Assembly (NCBI RefSeq): GCF_004323185.1
Contig: NZ_NAPS01000003.1
Span: 408,425 to 472,424 of the forward strand
Direction of reading: 5' to 3'
DNA length: 64,000 nt
From: Westiellopsis prolifica IICB1
Lineage (GTDB): Bacteria; Cyanobacteriota; Cyanobacteriia; Cyanobacteriales; Nostocaceae
This document shows, piece after piece, positions 18,443 to 28,015 of this stretch; the stretch's first letter is position 1, and the number at the start of each line of letters is the position of its first letter. The translations under genes and the position numbers were made by a program. The notes beneath the pieces were generated by a model, which was not told the origin of the DNA, did no database searches, and was given only the letters and a program-made list of their open reading frames with translations.

Positions 18443-19600
18443 ATGAGTAAATCGCAACATCCAGTAAAGTTAGGAGCTTATCACATTGCTCAAATACAAA
18501 ATTATATTGTGACAGCTTGGCAGGCTGTACAGCTTTGGTATCAAGGAATATTTAAAAGGCGATCGCAATGGCAATCTGTACAAAGATTTGCGTGTTTATT
18601 TTTAGTAGGTATAGTCTTAAGTATGGCAGTTGCTGCCTGTTCAGGAAGCAGTTCAGCTATCAAACCTGATATCAAGCTCAGGCTCGTTTCCTACTCTGTA
18701 ACCAAAGCTGCTCATGATCAAATTATTCCTAAATTTGTTGAAAAATGGAAAAAAGAACACAATCAAAACGTCACATTTGAACAGAGTTATGGAGGTTCTG
18801 GTGCTCAAACTGCTGCTGTCATTTCAGGTACTCAAGAAGCAGATATAGTACACTTGGCACTTTCTTTAGATGTGAATAAAATTCAGCAAGCAGGTTTGAT
18901 TAAATCAGGTTGGGAAATCAAAGCTCCAAGAAATGGTGTTGTCACTAGATCCGTAGCTACAATAGTAACCCGTGAAGGCAACCCCAAAGGCATCAAGACT
19001 TGGGAAGACTTAGCAAAAAATGACGTGAAACTAATTGCTGCAAATCCAAAAACTTCTGGTATTGCTATCTGGGAATTCTTGGCTTTGTGGGGATCGGTAA
19101 CTCAAACAGGAGGTGACGAAGCGACAGCACTAGATTATGTCACCAGAGTTTATAAAAACACGTCTGTATTAACAAAAGATGCTCGTGAAGCTAGTGATTT
19201 ATTTTTCCAAAAAGGTCAGGGAGATGTCTTAATTAACTACGAGAATGAGGTAATTTTAGCGGAACAGAATGGAGCAAAATTACCTTACGTAGTACCACAA
19301 GTAAATATTTCCATTGATAATCCTGTAACTGTAGTTGATAAATACGTTGATCAGCACGGTACAAGAGAAGTTGCACAAGCATTTGTTGATTTTCTTTACT
19401 CTACAGAAGCTCAACAAGAATTTGCCAAATTAGGATATCGTTCTGTTAATCCTACCGTTAGTCAAAAAGTGGTCAAACAATATCCTCAAATCAAAACTTT
19501 ATTCACAGTTCTAGATTTAGGTGGCTGGAATAATATCCAGAAAAAGTTTTTTGGAGATGGAGCAATTTTTGATCAAGTTCAAGCTGTCCAGAAAGCATGA
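18443..19600 (+). CDS. sbpA: Sulfate ABC transporter substrate-binding lipoprotein
   Basis: About 385 residues from the ATG at 18443, which has ggagaaag upstream; the TTG just before is less likely. There is an unusually long N-terminal stretch of about 50 residues, then a hydrophobic segment and lipobox (AVAAC). The mature part is a periplasmic type II binding protein of the SbpA/CysP family (LVSYSVTKAAHDQIIPKF, EQSYGGSGAQ, FLYSTEAQQEFAKLGYR). It binds sulfate or thiosulfate for the CysTWA importer, whose genes are not in the window. The dyad at 18399-18422 sits directly before it. Confidence 0.9.
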   Translation: MSKSQHPVKLGAYHIAQIQNYIVTAWQAVQLWYQGIFKRRSQWQSVQRFACLFLVGIVLSMAVAACSGSSSAIKPDIKLRLVSYSVTKAAHDQIIPKFVEKWKKEHNQNVTFEQSYGGSGAQTAAVISGTQEADIVHLALSLDVNKIQQAGLIKSGWEIKAPRNGVVTRSVATIVTREGNPKGIKTWEDLAKNDVKLIAANPKTSGIAIWEFLALWGSVTQTGGDEATALDYVTRVYKNTSVLTKDAREASDLFFQKGQGDVLINYENEVILAEQNGAKLPYVVPQVNISIDNPVTVVDKYVDQHGTREVAQAFVDFLYSTEAQQEFAKLGYRSVNPTVSQKVVKQYPQIKTLFTVLDLGGWNNIQKKFFGDGAIFDQVQAVQKA

Positions 19601-19660
19601 AGGTAGAGTAAACATCGAACAAATTTGTTTAAGAAATTAGAATAGCAGAATATTTAGTCT

Positions 19661-20662
19661 ATGAGCCTTTGTAAGCGATTTCAGGGTAGATTTTTCCTCG
19701 CATTTTTGATGCTTGTTAGCTATAGTGTCACTGGTTGCGATCGCACCCAGGAAGAAAAAAGCCAAGTGAGTATTGATGGTGCAGCAGTGGGTTTTCCTAT
19801 TTCTCTAGCAGTTGCAGAAGAATACGGAAAAGTTAAACCAGAAGCTAAAGTTAGCGTTGCTTCAAGTGGTACTGGCGGTGGAATTAGTAAGTTTTGTGCC
19901 GGCGACATTGATATTGTTGGTGCTTCTCGTACCATTAAAGATGAAGAAATCACTAGGTGTAAAACTAAGAATATCGAATTTATTGAATTGCCTATAGCCT
20001 TAGATGGAATTGCTGTAATTGCTAATTCTCAAAATAACTTTGCTAAATGTCTAACTATTAAAGAACTAGACAAGATGTGGAGTGCTAAATCAGATAGTAC
20101 AGTATTGAGTTGGAATCAAATTAATTCCAAATTTCCTGACAAACCACTCAAACTTTATGCTCCTGCTTCTGATACGGGAACGTTTGATTATTTTACCCAA
20201 GCTATTACCAAAAAAGCCAAAAATGGTCGTACAGACTACACTCCTAGCCACAATCAAAATCTCCTTGTTCAAGGAGTTGCAGGTGAAGCGTCTGCTTTAG
20301 GATATGTCGGGATATCTTACTATATTCAAAATCAAGACAAACTAAATTTAGTTGCTGTCAAAAGCCCGACAGGAAAGTGTGAAAAACCAGTTCCCATAGA
20401 TAATGTTGTTAAAAATATCTATACACCATTGTCTCGTCCCCTTTTCATTTATGTCAGTAAAAAGTCCATGGATACCAAGCCAGCAGTAAAAGAATTTGTG
20501 GATTTTTATCTAGAAAATTCTTGGAAGTGGGTAGATAGCGTTGGTTATGTAGCACTACCAGATGAAGCTTACGTCAAAACTAAACAAAAATTTGCTGCTG
20601 GTGAAACTGGCACAAAATTCAAAAAAGCAAAACCAGGTCAACCAATCACAAACTTTATCTAG
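19661..20662 (+). CDS. PstS/SphX-like oxyanion-binding lipoprotein with atypical first binding loop
   Basis: A 333-residue binding protein with signal peptide and lipobox (SVTGC). The PstS family features are SSGTGGGISKFCAGDIDIVG, ASRTIKDEE and SDTGTFDYF. The first ligand loop, normally DGSSTVFPI or GAGATFP, reads DGAAVGFPIS, so the hydroxyl residues that contact phosphate are replaced by Ala, Ala, Val and Gly. The neighbours upstream and downstream are sulfur genes. It may bind phosphate with altered affinity, or another oxyanion such as sulfate or a sulfonate. It is followed by pstC-, pstA- and pstB-like genes and should deliver to them. Confidence 0.85.
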   Translation: MSLCKRFQGRFFLAFLMLVSYSVTGCDRTQEEKSQVSIDGAAVGFPISLAVAEEYGKVKPEAKVSVASSGTGGGISKFCAGDIDIVGASRTIKDEEITRCKTKNIEFIELPIALDGIAVIANSQNNFAKCLTIKELDKMWSAKSDSTVLSWNQINSKFPDKPLKLYAPASDTGTFDYFTQAITKKAKNGRTDYTPSHNQNLLVQGVAGEASALGYVGISYYIQNQDKLNLVAVKSPTGKCEKPVPIDNVVKNIYTPLSRPLFIYVSKKSMDTKPAVKEFVDFYLENSWKWVDSVGYVALPDEAYVKTKQKFAAGETGTKFKKAKPGQPITNFI

Positions 20663-20874
20663 AAAACAGAAGGTATATCAAAAACTTCAAATTTCATAGG
20701 TAAGTAGGCGCAAATAAATTGCTTTTAATTCCCCACTCCTAACCCCCTATTTGGAAAAATGGGTGCTGTGGGACCAATTCAAAATCCATAGGGAAGCCGC
20801 AAGGCGTCTATGGATGGCTTCTTGTTCACTTAGTCTTCCCCGCAGGGGTAGAGTAATCTAAAATCTAAAATCGG

Positions 20875-21816
20875 ATGACAAGCATCAATTCTCAAAACGG
20901 TTTTGATCACAACTCCAAACAATCACTAGAGAAAAAAGCATCTGAAGATATCCAGGACAAAATTGTTGCAACAATTTTATTCTGTTGTGCTTTAGTTTCG
21001 GTGCTGACTACTTTTGGAATTATCGTAATTATCTTTCAAGTAGCATTTGAGTTTTTCCAAAAAGTTTCCCTCGCTCAATTCTTTCTTGACACTAGATGGA
21101 CACCTCTATTTGCAAAACAGCATTTTGGCATTTGGCCTCTGATTAATGGCACTTTTTTGACTACTGCTATTGCAATGGCAGTTGCTATTCCTTTGGGTTT
21201 ATCTTCTGCTATTTACTTAAGTGAATATGCTCAACCAAAAGTAGCCGCAGTTTTACGCCCAGCCGTAGAACTTTTAGCAGGAATACCCACAGTAGTCTAT
21301 GGTTACTTTGCATTGTTATTTGTCACACCATTACTGCGGAACTTGATCCCCCTAGAAATTTTCAATGCTTTGAGCGCGGGGTTGATGATGGGGATCATGA
21401 TTACTCCTACAGTTGGTTCTATCAGCTTAGATGCGATTCGCTCAGTTCCACGTTCTTTGCGAGAAGGGGCTTACGCTTTGGGGATAACCAAACTGGAATC
21501 AATTTTTAAAGTAGTTCTCCCAGCTGCTCTTTCTGGAATTACAGCCTCGATTATTTTAGGTATTTCTCGTGCTGTTGGTGAAACTATGACTGTTCTCATC
21601 GCCGCTGGACAACAGCCAAAACTGACTGTTAATTTTGCAGAGTCAGTAGAAACGATGACAGCTTACATGGCCCAAATTTCTGGTGGTGATAGTCCTCGTG
21701 GTAGTCTCAATTTCCAGACTTTATATGCTGTAGGTGCTGTTTTGTTTCTGATTACCTTAATTTTGAACATTGTTAGTTACTGGATTTCTAATCGCTTTAA
21801 AGAAAAATACGAGTAA
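20875..21816 (+). CDS. pstC: Phosphate-type ABC transporter permease PstC
   Basis: A 313-residue membrane protein with about six segments. The cytoplasmic loop EGAYALGITKLESIFKVVLP and the stretch SRAVGETMTVLIAAG are PstC signatures. The next permease begins seven bases after its stop. The 212-base spacer before it (20663-20874) holds a cyanobacterial repeat (gaagccgcaaggcgtct) and no gene. Phosphate is the default substrate for the family, but the partner binding protein here is atypical and the setting is sulfur metabolism. Confidence 0.88.
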   Translation: MTSINSQNGFDHNSKQSLEKKASEDIQDKIVATILFCCALVSVLTTFGIIVIIFQVAFEFFQKVSLAQFFLDTRWTPLFAKQHFGIWPLINGTFLTTAIAMAVAIPLGLSSAIYLSEYAQPKVAAVLRPAVELLAGIPTVVYGYFALLFVTPLLRNLIPLEIFNALSAGLMMGIMITPTVGSISLDAIRSVPRSLREGAYALGITKLESIFKVVLPAALSGITASIILGISRAVGETMTVLIAAGQQPKLTVNFAESVETMTAYMAQISGGDSPRGSLNFQTLYAVGAVLFLITLILNIVSYWISNRFKEKYE

Positions 21817-21822
21817 ATAGGC

Positions 21823-22719
21823 ATGGCTACAATTTATCCAAGAGATGATTCTCAAATTACTGCAACAGATTTTACTGATAATGTTGACAAAAGAGAACAA
21901 ATAGGAAAAATATTTGAAATACTTTTTTTGTTAGGATTGCTAATAGGTTTATTTGTTTTGGCGTTGCTACTTTTTGATGTCTTAAAAGATGGATTAGGTA
22001 GATTTTTGACACCTGGCTTTCTGAACGAAACTCCATCCCGCTTTCCCGAACAAGGTGGTATTCGTCCTGCTATTGTTAGTAGCATTCTTTTAGGAATTGT
22101 GGTAATTTTGATAACTGTACCTATTGGTGTAGGGGCAGCTTTATATCTCGAAGAATATGCACCCAAAACTTGGTGGTCAGCAATCATTGAAATTAATATC
22201 AGTAACCTAGCAGGAGTACCTTCTATTGTTTATGGATTATTGGGTTTAGGAGTTTTCAATTATTTACTTGGGTTTGGTCCTACTTTGATTTCTGGAGCAT
22301 TGACTTTATCTTTGTTGTCTTTACCAGTCATTATTGTGACAGCAACAGAAGCAATTCGCGCAGTTCCAGATTCGCTCAGATTTGCTTCTTATGGTTTAGG
22401 TGTAACGAAATGGCAAACAATTAGCAATCATGTCTTACCTTATGCTGTTCCAGGTATTCTTACAGGAGTGATTATTTCTGTATCCCGTGCTATTGGTGAT
22501 GCCGCATCTTTGATTGTAGTAGGTGCTGTGGCTTTCCTTACCTTTGACCCTGGTTTGTTCCAAAGATTTATGGCATTACCAATTCAAATTTACAGTTACA
22601 TCACTCGTCCAGAACCAGGTTTTGAAAATGCAGCAGCAGCAACAATTATTGTTTTAATACTCTTGGTTCTGGTGTTAAATGGTTTAGCAATTTATATTCG
22701 GCAACGCTTTTATCATTAG
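21823..22719 (+). CDS. pstA: Phosphate-type ABC transporter permease PstA
   Basis: A 298-residue permease with about six membrane segments, VPIGVGAALYLEEYAPKTWW near residue 95, the EAA loop RFASYGLGVTKWQTISNHVL, and SRAIGDAASLIVVG. It follows PstC after six bases and forms the heterodimeric channel with it. The spacer to the ATPase gene is about 180 bases and contains no other gene. Confidence 0.88.
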   Translation: MATIYPRDDSQITATDFTDNVDKREQIGKIFEILFLLGLLIGLFVLALLLFDVLKDGLGRFLTPGFLNETPSRFPEQGGIRPAIVSSILLGIVVILITVPIGVGAALYLEEYAPKTWWSAIIEINISNLAGVPSIVYGLLGLGVFNYLLGFGPTLISGALTLSLLSLPVIIVTATEAIRAVPDSLRFASYGLGVTKWQTISNHVLPYAVPGILTGVIISVSRAIGDAASLIVVGAVAFLTFDPGLFQRFMALPIQIYSYITRPEPGFENAAAATIIVLILLVLVLNGLAIYIRQRFYH

Positions 22720-22900
22720 GTATGGGTAAAAGGGTAAAAAAACAGTTAAGTTTGGCGAGAATAAACAAACAGAACGTGACTTACGAAATGTAAATTCTAT
22801 TGCAACCCTTAGCAGCGCTGTTAGATTTATTTGTGCCGATATAGTTCCTTAGATAATGAGAAATATCTCGATCCAGTTTTGATAAATAATTTAGGGATCA

Positions 22901-23734
22901 ATGAAGATGACTTATCACAACAGTAAGAGTAAATTAGACACCACATTTCACCAACAAGATCATGCTGTGTTTGATGTTGAAGGTGTGAAGGTCTATTATG
23001 GTGGCTTTTTGGCTCTTTTGGATGTCTATCTGAGAATTCCTCAAAAACAAATAACTGCTTTTATTGGTCCTTCAGGATGTGGCAAAAGTACTCTTCTACG
23101 TTGCTTCAATCGCATGAATGATTTAATTCCTGGAGCTAAGGTAGATGGTAGACTGATTTATCGCGATCGCAATATTTACGATTCCAAAATCAATTCTGTA
23201 AAATTACGCCGACAAGTGGGAATGGTTTTTCAAAGACCAAATCCTTTTCCCAAATCAATCTATGAAAATATTGCTTTTGGACCACGTGCTAATGGTTACA
23301 AAGGTAATATTGATGAATTAGTGGAAAATTCCCTCAAACGGGCTGCGATTTGGGATGAAGTCAAAGACAAACTCAAACAAAAGGGTACAGCTTTATCTGG
23401 CGGACAACAACAACGGCTTTGCATTGCACGAGCGATCGCTATGAAGCCAGATGTATTATTAATGGATGAACCATGTTCTGCTCTTGATCCTATTTCTACT
23501 CGTCAAGTTGAAGAACTCTGTTTAGAACTCAAAGAACAATACACCATCATCATGGTGACTCACAATATGCAACAAGCTTCCAGAGTTGCAGATTGGACAG
23601 CATTTTTCAACACAGAAATTGACAAGTATGGTAAACGTCGCGGGAAATTAGTCGAGTTCAGCCGTACAGAAGAAATGTTTAATTCCCCTAAAACTGTAGA
23701 AGCTATGGAATATATCAGTGGACGCTTTGGTTAA
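22901..23734 (+). CDS. pstB: Phosphate-type ABC transporter ATP-binding protein PstB
   Basis: A 277-residue ATPase with Walker [10 protein letters not shown], signature LSGGQQQR, Walker [14 protein letters not shown] and the switch VTHNM. The PstB-specific stretches [18 protein letters not shown] and [10 protein letters not shown] are present. It completes the Pst-type importer in the inner membrane. Downstream there is a family B inverted-repeat element and then the ssuD promoter region. Confidence 0.92.
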   Translation: MKMTYHNSKSKLDTTFHQQDHAVFDVEGVKVYYGGFLALLDVYLRIPQKQITAFIGPSGCGKSTLLRCFNRMNDLIPGAKVDGRLIYRDRNIYDSKINSVKLRRQVGMVFQRPNPFPKSIYENIAFGPRANGYKGNIDELVENSLKRAAIWDEVKDKLKQKGTALSGGQQQRLCIARAIAMKPDVLLMDEPCSALDPISTRQVEELCLELKEQYTIIMVTHNMQQASRVADWTAFFNTEIDKYGKRRGKLVEFSRTEEMFNSPKTVEAMEYISGRFG

Positions 23735-23806
23735 AAAGCTATATTTCCTTTTAGTATCTTAGTGTCTTGGTAAGTCCACTTACCGCTCTTAAGGGTTTAT
23801 CTTTTG

Positions 23807-23901
23807 CAGGACTTACGCAAAACATAACGCGCATTTGCGGTAATTCATGAATTACCGCTACGCAAGAATAAGGTTTTCGGTCACATCTTGCGTAAGTCTT
23901 G
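23807..23901. repeat. MITE-like element, family B, copy 1
   Basis: The ends are caggacttacgcaa and ttgcgtaagtcttg. An internal palindrome (gcggtaattcatgaattaccgc) is followed by cgcaagaataaggttttcgg. It is nearly identical to the copy at 62092-62185. Confidence 0.8.
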
Positions 23902-23926
23902 TTTTGAAGATAATCAGATTTTTAAT

Positions 23927-23952
23927 TACGGTAGGCTAATAAGTTTACCGTA
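23927..23952. promoter_or_regulatory. Dyad tacggta-N12-taccgta upstream of ssuD (distal)
   Basis: A perfect 7-base inverted repeat with a 12-base spacer, 133 bases before the ssuD start. It has the same half-site and spacing as the dyad at 18399-18422. Confidence 0.55.
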
Positions 23953-24014
23953 TTTTTTTGCCAAGGTATTGCTTGATCAAAGTTATGTGTGTAATACTTT
24001 AAAAGTAAAAATAA

Positions 24015-24040
24015 TACGGTAAACCGATAGATTTATCGTA
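24015..24040. promoter_or_regulatory. Dyad tacggta-N12-tatcgta upstream of ssuD (proximal)
   Basis: The second copy before ssuD, with one mismatch in the right half and the same 12-base spacer. It ends 45 bases before the start codon. Two copies 88 bases apart (about eight helical turns) are compatible with cooperative regulator binding. Confidence 0.55.
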
Positions 24041-24084
24041 AATAAAGCTTTAACAAGTTTTTGTACTAATCCTCAATAGATATC

Positions 24085-25245
24085 ATGCAGCTACTTTGGT
24101 TTATTCCAACTCACGGCGAAGGGCGATATCTTGGTACTGCCATTGGCGGGCGGGCGGTCAATTTTGATTACTGGCGGCAGATTGCCCAAGCAGTAGATCA
24201 TCTAGGTTTTACAGGGGCATTATTACCAACAGGTCGTTATTGTGAAGATGCTTGGATTTTGGCATCAACTCTGGTGACACACACCAAACAGATGAAATTT
24301 TTGGTGGCGATTCGTCCAGGATTGATGTCACCAGGAGTCGCAGCACGGATGGCAGCAACTTTTGATCGGATTTCTGGTGGCAGGTTGCTGATTAATGTCG
24401 TGACTGGTGGTGATCCGGTGGAATTGGCGGGGGATGGTTTGCATCTTTCCCATGACGATCGCTACGAATTAACAGATGAATTTTTGACGGTGTGGCGGCA
24501 GATTGCAGCAGGGGAAATTAGTGACTTTCAAGGAGATTATCTTAATATTCAAGGTGGTAAGCTGCTATTTCCACCAGTGCAGAAACCTCATCCACCACTG
24601 TGGTTTGGCGGTTCTTCACCCATTGCCCAGCGGATTGCAGCTAAACATGTAGATGCGTATTTAACTTGGGGTGAATCACCACAACAAGTTCGCGAAAAGA
24701 TTGCTTCAGTGCGCCAACTAGCAGAAGCCGAAGGCAGAACTTTGCGCTTTGGCATTCGTCTCCACGTGATTGTCAGGGAAACAGAAAGCCAAGCATGGGA
24801 TGCAGCCAATGATTTAATTCGCTATGTAGATGAGCAGGCGATCGCCAACGCCCAACAAGCTTACTTACGCATGGACTCGGAAGGACAACGCCGAATGCAA
24901 CAATTACATAACGGCAGTCGGCAAGCTTTAGAAATCAGTCCAAATTTGTGGGCAGGAATTGGTTTAGTGCGGGGTGGCGCAGGGACTGCTTTAGTCGGTG
25001 ATCCTGATACTGTTGCCAAGAGAATGCTGGAGTATACCGAGTTGGGTATTGACACTTTTATCTTTTCTGGGTATCCTCACTTAGAAGAAGCATATCGAGT
25101 AGCAGAATTACTATTCCCACTTTTACCTCTAGAGAATCAACAAACTTTGGAACCACAAGTATTAAGCCCCTTTGGCGAGATTGTGGCTCATCAAGAATTC
25201 CCCCAACAGCAGGTTAAGAAAAAGACTATTGCAACTGTAGATTAA
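24085..25245 (+). CDS. ssuD: FMNH2-dependent alkanesulfonate monooxygenase
   Basis: A 386-residue bacterial-luciferase-family enzyme highly similar to E. coli SsuD along its length: [24 protein letters not shown] (the conserved Cys is C53), [35 protein letters not shown] and [17 protein letters not shown]. It releases sulfite from alkanesulfonates using reduced flavin and oxygen in the cytoplasm. No ssuA, B, C or E genes are adjacent; the Pst-like transporter and sulfate-binding protein are the nearest uptake genes. Two dyad repeats lie in its promoter region. Confidence 0.94.
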   Translation: MQLLWFIPTHGEGRYLGTAIGGRAVNFDYWRQIAQAVDHLGFTGALLPTGRYCEDAWILASTLVTHTKQMKFLVAIRPGLMSPGVAARMAATFDRISGGRLLINVVTGGDPVELAGDGLHLSHDDRYELTDEFLTVWRQIAAGEISDFQGDYLNIQGGKLLFPPVQKPHPPLWFGGSSPIAQRIAAKHVDAYLTWGESPQQVREKIASVRQLAEAEGRTLRFGIRLHVIVRETESQAWDAANDLIRYVDEQAIANAQQAYLRMDSEGQRRMQQLHNGSRQALEISPNLWAGIGLVRGGAGTALVGDPDTVAKRMLEYTELGIDTFIFSGYPHLEEAYRVAELLFPLLPLENQQTLEPQVLSPFGEIVAHQEFPQQQVKKKTIATVD

Positions 25246-25290
25246 ATTTGCATAGTTTAACACCACAGGATGAAAAACTCCAAAAACAAA

Positions 25291-25469
25291 ACGTGTGTGC
25301 TAGACAATTAACCCAAAGTATCCGTACAGCCAGAAATGGTCGAGGCGGGTAGGACTGTTTGAACCAGTCAAAGCCCCTTTGGGGCAAGACAACCTTACGC
25401 AGTGTGGCTTTAGCCCACGAAGTAACATCCGTTCAGAATCCTGGTTTTTCAAATCCAGGAGAGTTCAAC
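25291..25469 (+). pseudogene. Remnant of IS200/IS605-type tnpB 3' end with right-end (omegaRNA-like) sequence
   Basis: A frame ending ...IRTARNGRGG then stop (25350) resembles the last residues of cyanobacterial TnpB proteins. After it come hairpin-rich sequence (aagccccttt/ggggc) and a terminal stem tcctgg...ccagga followed by gagttcaac at 25469, as in the right ends of this transposon group, which encode the 3' part of the guide RNA. No longer TnpB coding sequence precedes it. The remaining spacer to 25557 has nothing recognisable. Confidence 0.5.
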
Positions 25470-25557
25470 TTTTCACTCTTTTGTTACAAAATATCTGACT
25501 AAAGGATTGGGTTTTGTAGCCGAGTCAGGAGGGTGACTTCCTGGCTTAGCCATCCAA

Positions 25558-26718
25558 CTAGCCTACTAAAGAAGGATGCAGGAAAAAAGCAGTAGATAGC
25601 ATAGCATAAGTTATTAAAAGTAATATTCCTTCCAGCCAGTTAGCGCGTCTGTCGGTTTTGACAGAGTTCGTCATTAAGACTGCAATGCCTAACCCCAAAA
25701 CTGTAAAGTTATCAAAATCCAAGTTCATTGGTTTACCCATAATCAAACCAGCAAAAACTAAAATAGGAGTCACAAACATTGCAATCTGTAAGCTGGAACC
25801 GATCGCGACTGAGGACGCTAACTCGACCTTATTTTTGGTACCGCAAATACCGCAGGTAATGATTTCGACTGCTGCTCCAAACATAGGAATAAGAATGACT
25901 CCAGTAAAAAGCTCTGTCAAACCTGTGGTGGCGATCGCTTCTCCTAAACTACTTACAAGTACTTCAGAGACAAATAGTAGAACTATTGTTGTTCCCAAAA
26001 GTAGTCCTATATGGAGCTTTAATTTATACAATCCTCTAGCTTCACTGCCGTAGCTTTCAGGTTCAGCATCTTCATCTAATCCATAAAGATAACTGTGGGT
26101 TTTCATTGAGAACAACAGCATCAAAATGTAACAGATGAGCATGAGTGCTGATGCAATATAGGAAAAATCATTCGTTGTTTCTAGGTGTAAAGAAATAGAA
26201 GTCAACTCAATTGCAGTCGGTGCTAGCAAGAAAACAACCACCAAGTTAAGCAGAGAGGCATTAACCCGAGCAACAGTACCAAGGTTTTCTGCATTCAATT
26301 GAAAAGGTTGCTTCGGCATATGCAATCCACCTAAGAAGAGAGCAAAACCCAAACCTAATAATAGATTTGCGATCATTGATCCCATCAAACTAGCTTTGAC
26401 TACTTCTATAAGTCCAGCTTGCAGGGCAACTACAGAAACAATCATTTCAGTCGCATTGCCAAAGGTTGCATTGAGTAAACCGCCAAAGGTGGGGCCAATA
26501 CGAGTAGAAATCGCTTCTGTAAAGTTGGCAATCCAGGCTGCTAAGGGGATAATTGCCAAACCCGCCATGATAAAGACAATCAATGGATTGACATCCAGTT
26601 TGCTCAAAATCAGGCAGATGGGTACAAAAATCAGCATCCGTAAAAGTAGTGCATCTTTACGGGACATGAAGCGATTGGTTGAGCTCAATGTCTCTTGATT
26701 AGATTTAGTGACTGACAT
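25558..26718 (-). CDS. cax: Calcium/proton antiporter, CAX family
   Basis: A 386-residue membrane protein with about eleven hydrophobic segments and the two CaCA repeats, GGLLNATFGNATEMIVSVVAL near residue 83 and FGAAVEIITCGICG near 285, in which the glutamates bind the cation. It exchanges cytoplasmic Ca2+ for protons at the plasma or thylakoid membrane. A paralogue lies at 45865-46947. It stands at the left edge of a long cluster of cation ATPases and stress proteins, mostly on the same strand. The 223-base spacer to the next gene has no convincing ORF. Confidence 0.92.
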   Translation of the reverse strand: MSVTKSNQETLSSTNRFMSRKDALLLRMLIFVPICLILSKLDVNPLIVFIMAGLAIIPLAAWIANFTEAISTRIGPTFGGLLNATFGNATEMIVSVVALQAGLIEVVKASLMGSMIANLLLGLGFALFLGGLHMPKQPFQLNAENLGTVARVNASLLNLVVVFLLAPTAIELTSISLHLETTNDFSYIASALMLICYILMLLFSMKTHSYLYGLDEDAEPESYGSEARGLYKLKLHIGLLLGTTIVLLFVSEVLVSSLGEAIATTGLTELFTGVILIPMFGAAVEIITCGICGTKNKVELASSVAIGSSLQIAMFVTPILVFAGLIMGKPMNLDFDNFTVLGLGIAVLMTNSVKTDRRANWLEGILLLITYAMLSTAFFLHPSLVG

Positions 26719-26941
26719 ATATTACTCTAAAGTTTTATTGTTTGACCAACAAGAGGGTCTAAGAGTGCAAGAGGAAGAATTAGATTTGATTTCAACAAAC
26801 GAGTCAGAAGCGTTAGTGCTAATTCCTCTACACTCTCACACCCCTAGTTTTTTAATTTTTCCCAATCTAAAAAATCCTGTAACAGAAGCAGCATCTCAAG
26901 ATAATATACAAACACTATGGGGATAATATTTGATTTTTGAA

Positions 26942-27442
26942 TTAAAAAGTATTTACTAATTGACTTTCTTTAAGATTTTCAACTTTAGTTGAAGTTGAAG
27001 ATTGCACTATTAGTATTGAACAAGGTGCATGATGAGTGACATAGTTGCTAACACTACCCAAAATCAATTCACTAAGTCCAGAAATTCCCCGACGTCCCAT
27101 TATGATTAAATCCGCTTCCCAAGTTTTAGCTGTTTCGCAAATAATGCGGCTAGGACTACCTAAACTTTGAGAATACTCAGTTGGTACGCCAGCTGCAATT
27201 GCTTGATTTGCAAAAGATTTGAGTAGATCCAAACCGGGCTTCTCAAACTTTTCCCAGTGTTTCTTACTTTCTGGAGTATTCATTAATAACAATATACCGG
27301 GGGTATCTTTGTCGTCCAAAGATAGAACATGTAGTAGCCTCAGGTTTGCCCTAGTTACTTTTGCTAGGTCGAGTGCTTCCTGAAAAAGGCACTTACCAAC
27401 GGTGTCAGAACTAGCAATCGGAACCAATATTCTGTGTAGCAT
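26942..27442 (-). CDS. Universal stress protein (UspA family)
   Basis: A 166-residue single-domain USP starting MLHRILVPIASSD, with the nucleotide-binding motif MGRRGISGLSELILGSVSNY. Such proteins bind ATP or signalling nucleotides and act in the cytoplasm under stress. A second USP follows upstream on the same strand, and both lie beside cation ATPase genes, so they may report on ion or energy status. Specific function unknown. Confidence 0.88.
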   Translation of the reverse strand: MLHRILVPIASSDTVGKCLFQEALDLAKVTRANLRLLHVLSLDDKDTPGILLLMNTPESKKHWEKFEKPGLDLLKSFANQAIAAGVPTEYSQSLGSPSRIICETAKTWEADLIIMGRRGISGLSELILGSVSNYVTHHAPCSILIVQSSTSTKVENLKESQLVNTF

Positions 27443-27577
27443 AATAATCTCCCAAGTTATGAAATATAAAAGGGAACGGAGAACAGGGAATAGGGAATGG
27501 GCTTGAAACTTTTACCCATGACCAATGGCTAATGACGACAGTTTTATTTATGGCGATCTACTTAGCACTATTGATTG

Positions 27578-28015
27578 CTATGTTGTTTGTATGGTTAATA
27601 CCGAACATGGTGCGTAGTGCATTACGTAGTTGCTAACACTTCCCAAAACTAGGTCTTGCAGAGGAGACATTCCTTGATGTCCAACTACAATTAGGTCAGC
27701 CTTCCAAGATTTAGCAAGCTTGCAGATAGTGGAGGGAGCAGATCCAGGAATTTGAGTGAAACCAGTACTAACACCTGTGTAAGCGGCAATATTCTGACGG
27801 GTTTGTAATAGTTCTAGTCCCTTTTTACTGTACTCTTCCCATTTATCTAAATGTTCATCTAGATTTTTGACATTTGGATAGCCAATCTCTAAATCCGACA
27901 AAACATGTAGTAGCATCAAACGTGCCTGGGTTACTTTAGCAATAGACAGTGCTTCTTCAAAGACATACTGACTCATTGCTGAATGATCTAACGCCACTAA
28001 AATTCTTTGGAACAT
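27578..28015 (-). CDS. Universal stress protein (UspA family)
   Basis: A 145-residue USP, MFQRILVALDHSA at the start and GHQGMSPLQDLVLGSVSNY as the nucleotide-binding loop. It is a paralogue of the preceding USP (both end SNYV.H.APCS). Its start region is overlapped by 19 bases by a small upstream ORF with internal repeats. Specific function unknown. Confidence 0.88.
   Translation of the reverse strand: MFQRILVALDHSAMSQYVFEEALSIAKVTQARLMLLHVLSDLEIGYPNVKNLDEHLDKWEEYSKKGLELLQTRQNIAAYTGVSTGFTQIPGSAPSTICKLAKSWKADLIVVGHQGMSPLQDLVLGSVSNYVMHYAPCSVLTIQTT

Noticed and set aside
26708-26926. 72-codon plus-strand frame between the CAX and USP genes
   Set aside because: GTG start inside the opposite gene, no ribosome-binding site, low-complexity composition and no recognisable pattern.
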